Positions 47,207 to 59,430 of a DNA stretch of 64,000 bases are shown here, one piece after another. A model generated the notes under the pieces. The model was given only the letters and a program-made list of their open reading frames with translations, was not told the origin of the DNA and did not search any database. The DNA lies in contig NC_062219.1 of NCBI RefSeq assembly GCF_902686445.1, positions 39,583,056 to 39,647,055 of the forward strand, given 5' to 3'. This DNA comes from Sciurus carolinensis (lineage: Eukaryota; Chordata; Mammalia; Rodentia; Sciuridae). Numbering within the stretch: position 1 is the first letter of the stretch; each line of letters opens with the position of its first letter. Position numbers and translations under genes: made by a program.

Positions 47207-50200
47207 CTATATCAGAGAAAGAGGCAAAGAGAAGAAAAGGTTCTTGAAGTTTTTAAAAAGTAAAATCCGGCAACTTTTATTGTTATATGAGAAGTATTAT
47301 CAAAATGGAAGTATCACATGGCATTCCTGAGGCATTCAATTTACTTAGAATAACACTCTCCAAGATTATATTTTAATAAATACTTTAATAAATATGTAAA
47401 GCTCAAGAACTTTTCAGGTACTTAGTTGTTTTGATCAACTTATAAATAAACACTTTCTACACAAGATTCATTTGTCTTTCCAGGCACACATCTAACTCAA
47501 TGGACAGGAGAAAATTTAAAATGCTGTGAAAGTATTTTTATCTTTTATTTTATGCTATGATCAGCAAGAACAAGGTGACTTGGGGGGAATAAAAAGAGAT
47601 GGAAGAGTTTTCCTTAAAAGAAGTGACTATGTAAAACTTTCTGTGAATGAATATCAAGGAGCAGAAATTTCTCATTGCTGAAAGAAATGATAGCAAATAC
47701 ACATGTATATGCAATACCCTTTTAGTATCTAATATTATTTGTAAATATGTTGTTTATAGAACTGTGAAATGCCTTCTGTGCGACTAACACTTTTCCCTAC
47801 AGTTCTAGTCAGGCTGGGTGTAGTCACAGCTTCACTCATAATTAACAGGGCATTATTTTTGGACATTCCCTATACTCAATGTGTTGTCACTGTCTTAAGC
47901 ACTGAGGTCATGTTATAATCAAGATACTGCTCCTTGAGGTATAACTGGACACTCCACTCTGAGTCCTCATGAACCTGTGTATAACTTGAAGCCATCTTTC
48001 ATTCAAATATGTACACACTTTTCACGTTAGGAGAATAATCATGAAAGAAACTTTAAAAATATAACATTATTTCATCAAAAGATACATACTTTTGTTATAC
48101 TGCCTAACTCTCAAGGAGCAAAATGGGATCACCTGAAAATAGTGTTTTGATTTCACCACAGAGTAGGCTCTTACTGCATTCAAGGGCCATCTTCACTCAT
48201 TCATATATATTTGCAATGAGGGCACCTGGTTCTCATCCCATTATATATAATGAAATACACTACACACAAAAGTCCTTTGCTTAGAATTTTCATTTCAAAT
48301 GTTCCCATTACCATTTTAACTACTTTCAGCTTCTATCTCTGACACTGCTTTGGGATTCCTGTGTCAGTGAATGTTTTATTGCAATTGGGAACTTCACCAT
48401 TCGCACCACAGTCAAACCCTCCCGGAGCTGTCTGGCTCCTGTCAGTGAAACTTCAGTCACAATCCACAACATGACACGTGTCATTTGAAATTATGCTTTC
48501 CTTCCCCTAATACCCAGAGCAGTTCTCTGAACTGGCAGAAATGTAGTTAGGATCACAATTTTAAAAGCTGGTCAGCGATGATGGGATAAAATCATTCAGG
48601 AAAAAGAGATCTCTGAAAAGAGAGAGAGCTGAGAGACGAAGATGATTGTTCATTTCAAAACCTAACCTTACTTTACAGGTGTGAGCGTAAAAATTTTGGA
48701 AGTTGTTATCTCCAAATCATAAGTAGCATTTGTTTTGTGATTAAATTACAATCTAAAGGAATTTAAAAAGGACTCATGAGATTGTAAAATAACAACAGAT
48801 ATTAATAAAATTTTCATTAGAAAAATAAACACACGTGAATTTATCTATTTGTTTATCATATACTAATCTACCTACCCGTGAGTTTCTAGATGACTCTGAC
48901 AATTCTGAAGAAGTAATAACTAAGCAGAGGGCAACCTATTACAGGCAAGCACTGAACACAGGGATAAATGAATGAACCACCAAAGAAAAATCTGCCAAGT
49001 GGCCGTCAGGACCTCAGGTATCCAGAATTGTTTGGTGAATTGTTCGGTTAAATGTCCACTCTCCCCAGTGACTCTAGGCAGGTAAGTCTCAACCCCACAG
49101 GGAGGCGGAAAGAACCTGGGCTTTGACTTCAAGTGGACTGTGTGTCAGTTCCAGCTCATCTAGCTACCTAAAATGAAGCCACTTCACTTTTTCCAAGCCT
49201 CAGTTTTAAAGATGTTCCTCTCATGTATAAAATGAACCCATTGTTTGGCACACAGAGTCAGATCAGTATAAAGCTGGTTCTTATCTACCCTTTCTCCTTT
49301 ATCCACCTCAACATGTTTCAAATCAAACACTTGGGTAATATAACTATAAACCTCTTTCTTGCCAGGTGGTTTCTCGCCCTTTCTTGCACTGACGCTGGAC
49401 TAGAGAGTACCTGCAGACAGGCAAGGGGTTTGTGGTCAAGGGCAAATGAGCATCTGTGCTGAAGGATTATAACAAATCACGATTTGGGCAATAAAAGCAA
49501 AAAGTACATTTCTTGCTATTGGCTACTTTATTTCTTACAGTCATACTGAATTTTTTTCTTTTATATGACAGTTCAGCCATAGTGAATACAGGTTTTGTGG
49601 GACCTGAGGTTATTTAATTTCAGGGACCCTCTTTAAAGAAAAGAATATAAATTACAAGCAAAAATTAGATATAAGGTCAAAAATGGGGCCTGTGCAGGTG
49701 AGGGTCTCCAGTGCCCAAGCCCTTTAGCTTCCTAGTAAACTAGCACTTTCCCAGTTGTGCCTGATTGTTAATGACTGTGTGGCCATATCCATTCAGCACA
49801 GTAGATGGCGTTAAGGTTTAACCCAGGCCAAAGTTCTACTGGACTCTTCAACCTTTCATGATCCTTTAAACCATCTATCTGGGCACTAAGAAACACATGG
49901 GAAGATAATTGCTGAGCACCTCAAACATCATACACTCAACTTTTTGAATATATGATGCATTTGACCTCAAAATGGAAAGGATAACAGATTTCCTGACCAA
50001 ACATCAGGGTTGCATGTAGCCTATATAAGGAAGAGGGGTGACATTTGTTTAGAGTCCAGTTTGGACCAAGCATTGTACAAAGATTAGCACTTTAAACTGC
50101 ATCAAGAGATTGGCATTCTTATTCTTAACCAGAACTCAGAAAAGTGATTTGTTGAAATGATAATCCTAGTGAGTGGAGAACATTTTTAAGCCTGTATCTC

Positions 50201-51304
50201 TTTACTATGCTAAGCAACCTCTTATTGTGAAGTTAAAGGTGAAATCAGAGGGTCAAAATATTCTTTGCTAACCAACAGTATAATCTTCACAGTAGAGGTT
50301 ATGAGACAAATACGTCTACTTTCTTAAGCTTTTCTGCTTGTTTTTGCCGCTCTCTGGATCCTTCCTTCAATATGGTATCAAAACTTTTTCTGATGGGAAA
50401 CTTGTTCTTATAAGTTAAACCTGTGACTGACAGTTTATATGCCTCAAAGTTTTACATGAAGCCCTGTCATTTTATATCAGTTTATAATACTGTTTCATTG
50501 AATTCTAAAATCTTTATGTGGCCTATTTATTATTGCATTTAAATAGCAAAGAGTGCAGTTTCTGTTCTCTCTTTTAATAGTCTTTTCTTATTACTAATAC
50601 AATATTCTGAACACAGCATGAAAACTAAAATATTGTTGGTCCTCCTGCACAGGAATTGAAAAACTAAGTTCTGATAAGGGTGTTCAGTAATTTTGTACAC
50701 TGCAGGAATGCATGGTTCTACAGGTTAATTTGAATAGTTTACAAACATAAAGGCAAGAATTTAACCGTGGAAAATAGTATCATAATTTACCAGTTCTGAA
50801 GTACACAGTGCTTTCTTTAGTACTACTGTGAATATATCTTGATTATATATAAATATCTTATTATTTGATATCGATAGAGAAATGAACAGATATGACACCA
50901 GTCAGTATATAACAGAAAACATTCACTTTTCACATTTGCTAAGCAAGTTGCAATTTTCAACTTCTGACACTTAGTGGAAAATAAATTTCACATGCTAAAT
51001 GAATTCCTTGGGTATATCTCTGAATGGCATACTGTGACAATGCCGTCTTTGTTTTTGAAACATAAGGTTTTAAAACACAGATTCAAATTATATTTACATA
51101 TAGTTCATTTTTTCTTCCCCAATGAAGCTGCCTTTATTTTTTTGCTATAGCTTCAAAATATTCACCAACTTAGCACACTAAAAAATAAACTAATCACCCA
51201 AGTGACTACAATTCAGCATGAAAATTCTGTTTTTACTTAAAAGATGGAAATAGACTAGGTATTCCTAATCCACTTAGATTAAACTGAGTATTCACAAACC
51301 ACAA

Positions 51305-51305
<1 letters not shown>

Positions 51306-51353
<48 letters not shown>

Positions 51354-51440
51354 GCTGGGGATGGAAACCAGGGCCTTGAGCACACCAGGCAAGCTGCACC
51401 CGCACCAAGCCACTGCGGCACTGAGCCACACCCCCAGCCC
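51306..51440 (-). repeat. ID SINE with tail converted to (CA)n/(TG)n
   Basis: A pure (TG)n run at 51306-51350 abuts the reversed ID body (51351-51440, ending 'gagccacacccccagccc'). 'cacaaatg' flanks the unit at 51300-51307 and 51442-51449, an apparent target-site duplication. The microsatellite therefore lies at the 3' tail. Confidence 0.85.
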
Positions 51441-51701
51441 TCACAAATGCTACTTGTTATTACACACACAATAAGTAGCCATCTGGGTAAGGATGGCTAC
51501 TTAAGGAACTGGGTACTTAGGCCCCAAATGTTGCGGACACCTATGCACACTTAAAGTCATGAGATGAAATGTTCAGAATATGCCAGACATTTCCTCACTA
51601 AGAGTTTGATATTAAGTTCACATTGTAGTAGACACAAAAGACACAACAGTCTATTTCTGTGCCTATTATATTCTTCACAGGACAGATCAAAACCTGTAAT
51701 A

Positions 51702-51797
51702 GGGGCTGGGGATATAGCTCAGTTGGTAGAGTGCTCGCCTTGCAAGCACAAGGCCCTGGGTACAACCCGCAGCACCACAAAAAACAAAACAAAAAAA
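51702..51797 (+). repeat. ID SINE, near-consensus
   Basis: 'ggggctggggatatagctc' is followed by 'ggtagagtgctcgccttgc' and an A-rich AAAACAAAAC tail. The 7-base 'ctgtaat' flanks it at about 51694 and 51799. It looks young because internal promoter-like boxes are intact. Confidence 0.9.
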
Positions 51798-51899
51798 TCT
51801 GTAATGAGAGTAACCATTTTACATATGTATATATAAAAATACAGTACTAGTCTTCCTTAAGTTGTTTACCTTTAGTTCAATAAAATGGCCATACAGAAT

Positions 51900-52345
51900 C
51901 TAAAAAATAAAAGTGGAATACAGTTTTTCATTTTCATATAGATTCCACTTAATCAATGGGTGGAAGAAAATCTACAGGGACCCAGATCATGCACTTCTTT
52001 TTCACATTTTTACTGAAGGGTCCTGCATAGTCCCGATACACAGCGTATTCTCAATTGATACTTATTCATTTAATCATTTACCACCTCTCTCCAGACCTTC
52101 GATGGACTCGTGCTTCAGAGATATGGTTTTTCCAGGTTCTCTTCTGATCTCCACTAGGTTCCTAGCCCTTCACCCATCCCTTAATCCCATCAATGCCCAT
52201 CACTTTGCACATGCTCTTTGGGTGATCTCTTCCACATTCACCTGGCTTTGCCTCCCCTCCACAGGAGCTCTTTTCTTTAAATCCACTGTGGACCTAGCTC
52301 CTAAGCTTCAGACTCAAACAGCAACTGTGTGCTAGTCACACACAC
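51900..52345 (+). other. Unassigned, possibly L2-like DNA with a 140-codon frame
   Basis: The plus frame 51913-52335 is the second longest in the window. It has no recognised domain, no splice or promoter support, and lies inside an intron of a gene on the opposite strand. The pyrimidine-rich wording ('ctttgcctcccctccacagg') is L2-like. Treated as noncoding. Confidence 0.4.
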
Positions 52346-52559
52346 CTATATGCTTTATAGGAATTCCCAAGCCAAAAAGGCAAAATCAAAGTCCATCATC
52401 ATTTTAGTAGCAAAGTCCTACTAAAGTATAATAGTACGTAATCTTTGTCAGTCTAATGATTATGTCTCCCTTCTGTGAGTCCATGAGAAAAAGGTACACA
52501 TCTTACAGAGCATAAAATGGATCCACGATAGGATGCCATATGAGGAAGAATGAAAAACG

Positions 52560-53440
52560 AAATTCACTTATTCAATAATTATCTATTGAGTGCCTAACAA
52601 GTGCTCTAAACACTAGAAGTACCTCAGGTATCTCAGAGAACAAAATAAATCGAAATTCCTACTCTCGTGGCTGAATATACATCCATTATCTTAAAGAACG
52701 ATAAGAAATAGAGTGCTACGGGGAAGTAATATGGCAGGTGCTTTATTTTGGCTCCATATTATCTACTGAAGAAGGGGAGGAGGTTTGAAATTATATGGCT
52801 TCACTGGGAAGCTGAATATTACTCAAAGACAGGTGGGAAGTGAATGAGCTGGCCATGTAGATGTATGGGGAAAGAACAGTCTAGACAGAGGGAAGAATAA
52901 GTGCAGAGACCCTGAGAAGGGAGCACTCCTAATGTTTTTGAAGCATAGCACGAAAGGCATTGTAGTTGTGGCAGGGTGAAGTACATACGTGTAGCTAGAT
53001 GAGTGATAGGGTGGAAGCATGTCCAGGTTGTGACCTGTCACACGGTCATCATAAGGACTAGCACTTGCTCTTTTTAAGAGGAGAACCACAAAGTTTGACT
53101 CGGATCAGAGGGATGATGTGATCTGTCTCTTGTCAAACAGCCTCATTCTGGCTGCTGGTTTAAGAACATTGCAAAGAGTGAGAAACCAGTTAGGAATCTA
53201 TTGCAAGAATTCTAGAAAGAGAAAGATGATGTCTTGCACCAGACTACTGATGGTGGGAGTGTTGAGATGTGTTCAGATTCTGAAAAAATTTCAATCGGAT
53301 AATCAATTGACTGGAAGTGAGTTATGATAGAGAGTTGGGATGACACAAAGTTCTTGGCTCAAGCACCTGGAAGATTAAATGGTTATTTATTGAGAGGGGG
53401 AGTTATGGGAAAAACTATTTGCGGGAGATATTATTATTGT
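52560..53440 (+). repeat. Ancient mammalian interspersed repeat, family not assigned
   Basis: It contains a chain of old repeat motifs in order: 'attatctattgagtgccta', 'ctctcgtggctgaatatac', 'gcagagaccctgagaaggg', 'gatgatgtgatctgtctct', 'cattctggctgctggttta', then 'caagcacctggaagattaa'. The same order recurs in many mammalian genomes. The exact class is uncertain to me. Confidence 0.55.
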
Positions 53441-53563
53441 ATTGAAGAAATCTGTTAAAGTCCAGTGAAGATGTTGCAGAGGAATTTGGATATAAACCTA
53501 TTCCCCCAGTTCCCTAAAACTTTACAATATGCCACTGATTGCTGCCACGGCAAAAATTTATGT

Positions 53564-53679
53564 TGTTTTGAATTCCTTCTTTTGTTGGTGTTTGTTTTTT
53601 GGTGCTAGAACCTAGGACCTTGCACATGCAAAACATGTGCTATGCCATTGAATCACCTTAGTGCCCCTGTTTTGAATTC
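53564..53679 (-). repeat. ID SINE with 12-base target-site duplication
   Basis: The perfect direct repeat 'tgttttgaattc' is at 53564-53575 and 53668-53679. Between them a reversed, diverged ID body ('gaacctaggaccttgcacat', 'gaatcaccttagtgcccc') is visible. Confidence 0.85.
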
Positions 53680-55524
53680 TAAGTTGAATTTGCTCTATAG
53701 ACAGCAACTCTTAAAACTTGAAATGAAATGAATGCATTATCTAAGAGAGTTTGAAATACTTTAGCAAAACTGGTATCATCAGAATCCAAGGGAAAAATGG
53801 GTAAGTAGCTTTTGACTCAAATGTTCCCCTGTGGACATGGATCACTGGACTTCATCCCTCTTAGAAGCCCTCATCTACTATAACAGACCCTCAACGGGGC
53901 ACTGGAGATGTTGCAGATTTTTCTTTTTATTTTCAGTAAGGGGATAATTAGCTCACACAGGTGGCTGATGCTGGCATTATGCATGTTCTGCAATGCTTGG
54001 GATTTCCTGCACAGTAAAGAATCGAACTCTTCCCGTAAAATTTTCAAATGCATTAAACGTTCATGTTGGTGAAAATCAGTTGATAAATATCCAAACCTAG
54101 AAACCTGACTCCATTTTACATATAAACACAAAAAGATGTTTACACAGTATTCAAATACAATGAATTTTTGTTATATTATTACTGTATAAATTGAGGAAAG
54201 ATTGGTTGCATTTAGAACGTAACTCCATTTTATTTAACAGCCCAAAACATGGTTCTAGTACTTAAACTACATACATGTACAAATATAAATACATATAAAT
54301 ATTGCACACATATGTATGTAAATATTCATAACTATGTATACATCTGATTGCTTCATTATTTCTTTTAATGTTATGTTACCTAAGTATTTACATAATGATA
54401 TATTATATTACAATATTTTTACTTATTTTTGTATTATATTTAAACTAGGAGAATTTCCTGACTTTTTAATGAAATGTAACAGGTGGTCACATTATATATT
54501 TAAATCTCATGACAGTAAAAAAACATTTATCTTTTTTGTCATAAAAATAGGGCATTAGAGGCAATACCATCTATGTCCAAGAAATATCTGCCATCAAACA
54601 ATCAGGTTATTCTCATGACTAAGGATTACCCCCTGGCACATCGGGAAAATAGTATAATAACCGCTGCTCCAAACTAAGACATTTCATGCAATATGCAGAA
54701 TTAAAAATGGTTAATCAGTGGCTCAGTGGAAGCTATTTTATTTCCTGAGTGGCCACTATTTGGAAGCTACTATTGATTCCTGCCCTTTTGCAGTAGCAAA
54801 TGAAGTACTAAAGAACTATAGGATATCTATAAGAGCAAACATGGATACGCCAACCTCTTCCCCAGCAACCACAGGCTACATAGCTGTGGTTCAGATAGAC
54901 ATGACCACAGACATTGCTTTTGTGCTAATCTTATGTGAACAGAGGAAAATTAATCATTTCCTCTGAATCAATACATTCTTGCCCAAAGCATCCTATTACG
55001 ATTTAAGAGAATAAAATATCTGAAGAGAAATATCATGACAAATAAGTTCTCTTAATTGCAAATAAATTGTGAATGAACATAATTTGCTTTCCTTTGTCCT
55101 CCTTTTGGTTGTTACTCAATCTGCTTGAAACCAGCTCTATGTCTTAGAATGGTGGTAAATACTTCATCCTTACAACTTGCTGTTGAGAATTAAATTAGAC
55201 TACAAATGTAATGCACACACTACTGAGGCTGTCATCTTATTTTTACTTTGTAACATCTCAAAGTTTTATCAAAAGACAGGTAACGATTAAGATCTTGATA
55301 GGACACTAGAATTAGCACCTTAGTATCATACCTAAGGATCTGATGAGGAAAATATAATAACTACAATGGAGACAGACATACAGTAAATGTCAGTATGTAT
55401 TAGATAGTGTTATTGTTATAAATGTGCTAATACCACAAAAAAAGATCACTGGACAAAAGCATTTGTAAACATAGAATAAAGATGGCCTATCAGAATTCAG
55501 CAACCCCTAATAGTATTTTTACAT

Positions 55525-55614
55525 TTCTTTCTTTTTTTAATGGTTCTGAAGCTTGAACCTGGGCCTCTCATATGCTAGGCAAACACTCTACCACTAAGTT
55601 ACAACCCCAGCCAT
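55525..55614 (-). repeat. ID SINE
   Basis: Reversed ID body: 'gaagcttgaacctgggcctc', 'gctaggcaaacactctacc', 'actaagttacaaccccagcc', with a T-rich tail on its left. Confidence 0.8.
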
Positions 55615-55767
55615 TCATAGATGTTCTTTTAAAAACAGAAGAGTGATTATCATGTCACCTAGAAATTAGAAACATCTTGATCCTGGAACAAAATTAATAA
55701 TTTAATTGCTCATTAATTCATAAATCACATTACTTGTATACTAACCTAAGAAAATATATAATTTCCT

Positions 55768-55958
55768 AGCAAGGTGTGATGGCACATGCTTATAATCCCA
55801 GCAACACAGGAAGCTAAGGCAGGAGGATCATGAGTTCAAAGCCAGCCTCAGCAATTTAGTGAGACCCTGTCTCAAAATTAAAAATAAAAAATGGCTGGGG
55901 ATATGGCTCAGTGGTAAAGCTCCTCAAGGTTCAATTTCCAGTACAACAACAACAAAAA
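55768..55958 (+). repeat. B1-dID SINE
   Basis: B1 half 'aaggtgtgatggcacatgc' through 'gagaccctgtctcaaaatt'. ID half 'ggctggggatatggctcag' then 'gttcaatttccagtacaac' and a CAA-repeat tail. The ID half has a short deletion after 'taaagctcct'. Confidence 0.85.
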
Positions 55959-56288
55959 GTATAGTTTCTTAATTAATGATTTCTACTCAATGTCTTGTTA
56001 AATGTTTTAAATAATTTATGAAGAGGAAAACCAAGGTGGTCAACTCTAAGTAATCAAGTCAGTTGTGATTACATTTCTAACACATTACATACATGTTTAC
56101 ATAAATATTTCTTTGATCTGATATTAAGAAAGAAGGTAATTTGGAGGAGAGAATCTGATGAATTCCCCTTTAATTTCCAAAATTAAAAAAAAAGCAAACC
56201 ATTTTGAGAAATATTAAAGCTAACTTTGCTTTAGCAAGCTAAGTATTCTGAGCAACACTTAACCTTTACCTAAGAAAGAAGAAAAAAA

Positions 56289-56289
56289 A

Positions 56290-56336
<47 letters not shown>

Positions 56337-56342
56337 TGTGTA
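56289..56342 (+). repeat. (TG)n microsatellite
   Basis: Nearly pure TG array of about 26 units with a single TA interruption, preceded by an A8 tract. No SINE body is adjacent. Confidence 0.95.
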
Positions 56343-57235
56343 GCAGCCAAATCTCTAAAAGAGTTGTTTTTCTGTCAGCCACACAGTTCTGGAAAGCTTT
56401 GATGTTATGGATCTCCTGTTTCCTGGTTGGATTTTATTTTTAATATTGAACTATCTCAAACATCTTTAAAAACTATAGATCATAATGTAATAGCAACATA
56501 TGGACTCACCACCCACATTTAATTATGTTAACATACTGCAATATTTGCTTCAGAAATATTTTTGAAGTGATAATTCTTCCTTTGAATAATGATTCCTTTG
56601 TATGATTAATGTTTCTTGACTGTAAGTTCCTGCTTGCTTTATACTCCTGCTTGCCTCACATAATCAGGTAAAAGGGCCTGAAGGTATGTCCACCTGCATT
56701 TTAAAAGTTCATACATTAAAATATATATACTTAGGTGTCAGAAGTCTGGCCTTTGGAAAAATTGGATTTTAACAATTTCAAACTTCACAAGGGAAAAACA
56801 TGGTAGTGCTAGATGTCAATATCTGGTTAACTGTAAAATAACCAATACAAATTAACTAATAGTAAACTTTTTGAGGAATGATCAAATGAATGGCTTATTA
56901 ACCATTCTTAAAGAGTTTTGATTCATATTCTTGAAGGCTTCATAACTGCTTTTATTTTTCATGATGGTTATCATATAAGAAAAAACAATTAGGGATTTCT
57001 AATTTTTCTTTTAAAATCCAAAATATTCAGGCTATTAGAAGCATCCAATAGGTTTATGCTACTACCTGAGACATATTTATTAATAAATTAAGTATTCATT
57101 TAAAAGTCTGCTTAAAAGTCTGCTGAACAATAAAATTATGTGCAGCAGCCATTTCTGGAAAGGGAACAATGAATTTTTGTTTGTTTCTTTAATTTAGTCA
57201 GTGGCATATTAGTCTTATCATTTAAAGAACTATAA

Positions 57236-57430
57236 TGGCTGGGCCAGGTGGTGCATACATGCCTGTAATCCTAGTGATCCAGGAGGCTAAGGCAGGACAA
57301 TAGCAAGTCTGAGGCAAACCTCAGCAGTTTACTGAGATCCTGTCTCAAAATAAAAAGGAAAGGGGATGTAGCTCAGTGGTAAAGTGCCCCTGGGTTCAAT
57401 CTCCAAGACCCAAAGAATAAAAAAAAATTT
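57236..57430 (+). repeat. B1-dID SINE
   Basis: B1 half 'ggctgggccaggtggtgcat' through 'tcctgtctcaaaataaaaa'. ID half 'ggggatgtagctcagtggt' then 'gcccctgggttcaatctcc' and an A-rich tail. Confidence 0.85.
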
Positions 57431-58379
57431 AAAAGAGTACCACAATGAGTGGGCAATTTAGTTGGTGAATTTTTTAAAATTTTCAAATGAAATATAAATT
57501 AAAAAAAAATTTAATTTCCCTACTTGCTTTAAATTTATTTTAAATATTAAATCATCACAAACTAGATTTAGTTTTATTGATAACTAAGTAAAAAAGAAAC
57601 CTTTCAATATTAGCTTAAGCTTTCTTTAAAAAATTTTTATAAAAACGAAATCATTTTAAGATTAAAAATGGTGTCTCATAATTGACTGTAGAAAATTCTC
57701 CATTAGAAGTAACATGCAAATAAAAACGCTAACCAAAGTTGATCTTAATACAGTAACATAAAATGTTCATAAAATGTTTTATAAGTACGTAACTTTCAGA
57801 AATGTTTATATATGTTTACCTTAGTATAAAACAAGCACACTTAGACGAATAAGTATCTTGATCATAAATGTGAGGAAAAAATTTTAATACTCATTATGTC
57901 AAAAAAATTCAATTATAAATAATAATTTTGACTTCTTAGCACAAGTCAATTTCTTCATAATACTATACCAAGTATTAGATTGGTCTTTCCACTTGAGAAA
58001 AAGGTAAAAAGCTCATCATGGGAGAAGTAATGGAGAGAAAAGAATTGCTTTATTGAGAGTACCAATTAAAATAATGTATTTTTAGATAATCAAACTCTGC
58101 TTGGATGGGCAATTTTACAAAGGCATAATCATTTAAAACTCATCAGTATAAATACAGAATTTTCTTGAAAAATTAGCAGTAAGATTAGATAGCTAAGAAA
58201 ACAGACTCTTACAAATCAAAACAACATTTGCTTAGAGAGAAATTACAAATCAATTGGTAGGAGAATTATTTAGTAAACACAAGTAAGTGAGATGGCTCCA
58301 ATTTGGAACAACTAGTTTCAGTACTCAATGTATAATAATCACCAAAATAAATTATGGACCAAGTAAAGAGTTAAAATAT

Positions 58380-59430
58380 TTGGAAATCAACAGGCTCAAA
58401 GACAGGAAGAAAAGAGACCTTTATAATCAAATGTATGAATGATAAATGATTAAATGTAGAAGGAAAATATGTATGAAATATTTTATAAATATATAAAAAA
58501 AAGTGTTTGTGTGTATCATGTTAGTATACAATTGTGTGTCCAAAAGGGAAGAGAATGATACATATTGATAAAACAAAAATTTGAAAAAAAAATATATAAG
58601 CAAACCTAGAGATAATAATAACCTAGAAATAAGGACTAAAGTATAAAAGAACCGATTGCCTGAATAAAAAAGAAAAAAGTAGAAGACAGGGAAAATATGT
58701 AAATAAAATACACCAGAAAAAAGTTTCAAATAAATAGTTCATATAATTTGATAATAAAAATATGCCCCAACTTAGCCCATACAAATAGGCAAAAGATATG
58801 AACAGAAAACTTTAAAAAGTTTGTACTATAAACTCCAAAACATGTTATTTTATATTGTATTTTAAAATAATATTTATATTCAGTTCATAAGCAAATAAAA
58901 AATGTAAATGTGAGAACAATGGATTTTAAAATTAATAAATTTAAAAGGAATTAATTAAAGAAGTGTTCATACAGAAACAAATCCTCAAAACTTTTCTCAT
59001 GGAATTAAAAATTGTTTCACTCCTTTAGAGAGCAAACTGGCAGTACACGCCCAAAATGAAAATCACCGATAGCTTTTAACCCAATAATTCTACCTTTATA
59101 CATGTTTTAAAGATTCAAAACATGGAAAAAAGAGACATTCAAGACAAATATCATCAACACATTATATGCAGACCCAAACCCCAAATTTAAGCAAATATTA
59201 CACAGTTAATGAAAGAAATGTTTGGAAAATTGCTATAGAAATGTTTGAGCTGATAAGTGAAGAAACTAATGTATTGAATTATTGGAATATTATAATTAAA
59301 GCACTTTATAAGGTAATTCAAATGGGGCAAAAACCAAGGAGATGTGGTGAGTAGATTAGAGTGACAAGATTGAATACTTTCCCTCTTTTCCCAAGTTTCC
59401 AGCATGTTTTATGACCTCTATAAACAAAAT
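58380..59430 (+). repeat. AT-rich, probable old L1 remnant
   Basis: Pieces such as 'gagagcaaactggcagtaca' and 'aacccaataattctaccttt' recall the L1M ORF2-to-3' region. A 100-codon minus frame (58427-58729) is composed of F, Y, L and I from AT-rich sequence and is not a gene. Confidence 0.4.

Noticed and set aside
51702..51780. tRNA-like sequence with A- and B-box resemblance
   Set aside because: It is an ID retroposon with an A-rich tail and flanking repeats, not a tRNA gene. The same applies to the other ID copies.
51913..52335. 140-codon plus frame
   Set aside because: Lies in an intron of an opposite-strand gene, has no domain, and its text looks L2-like.
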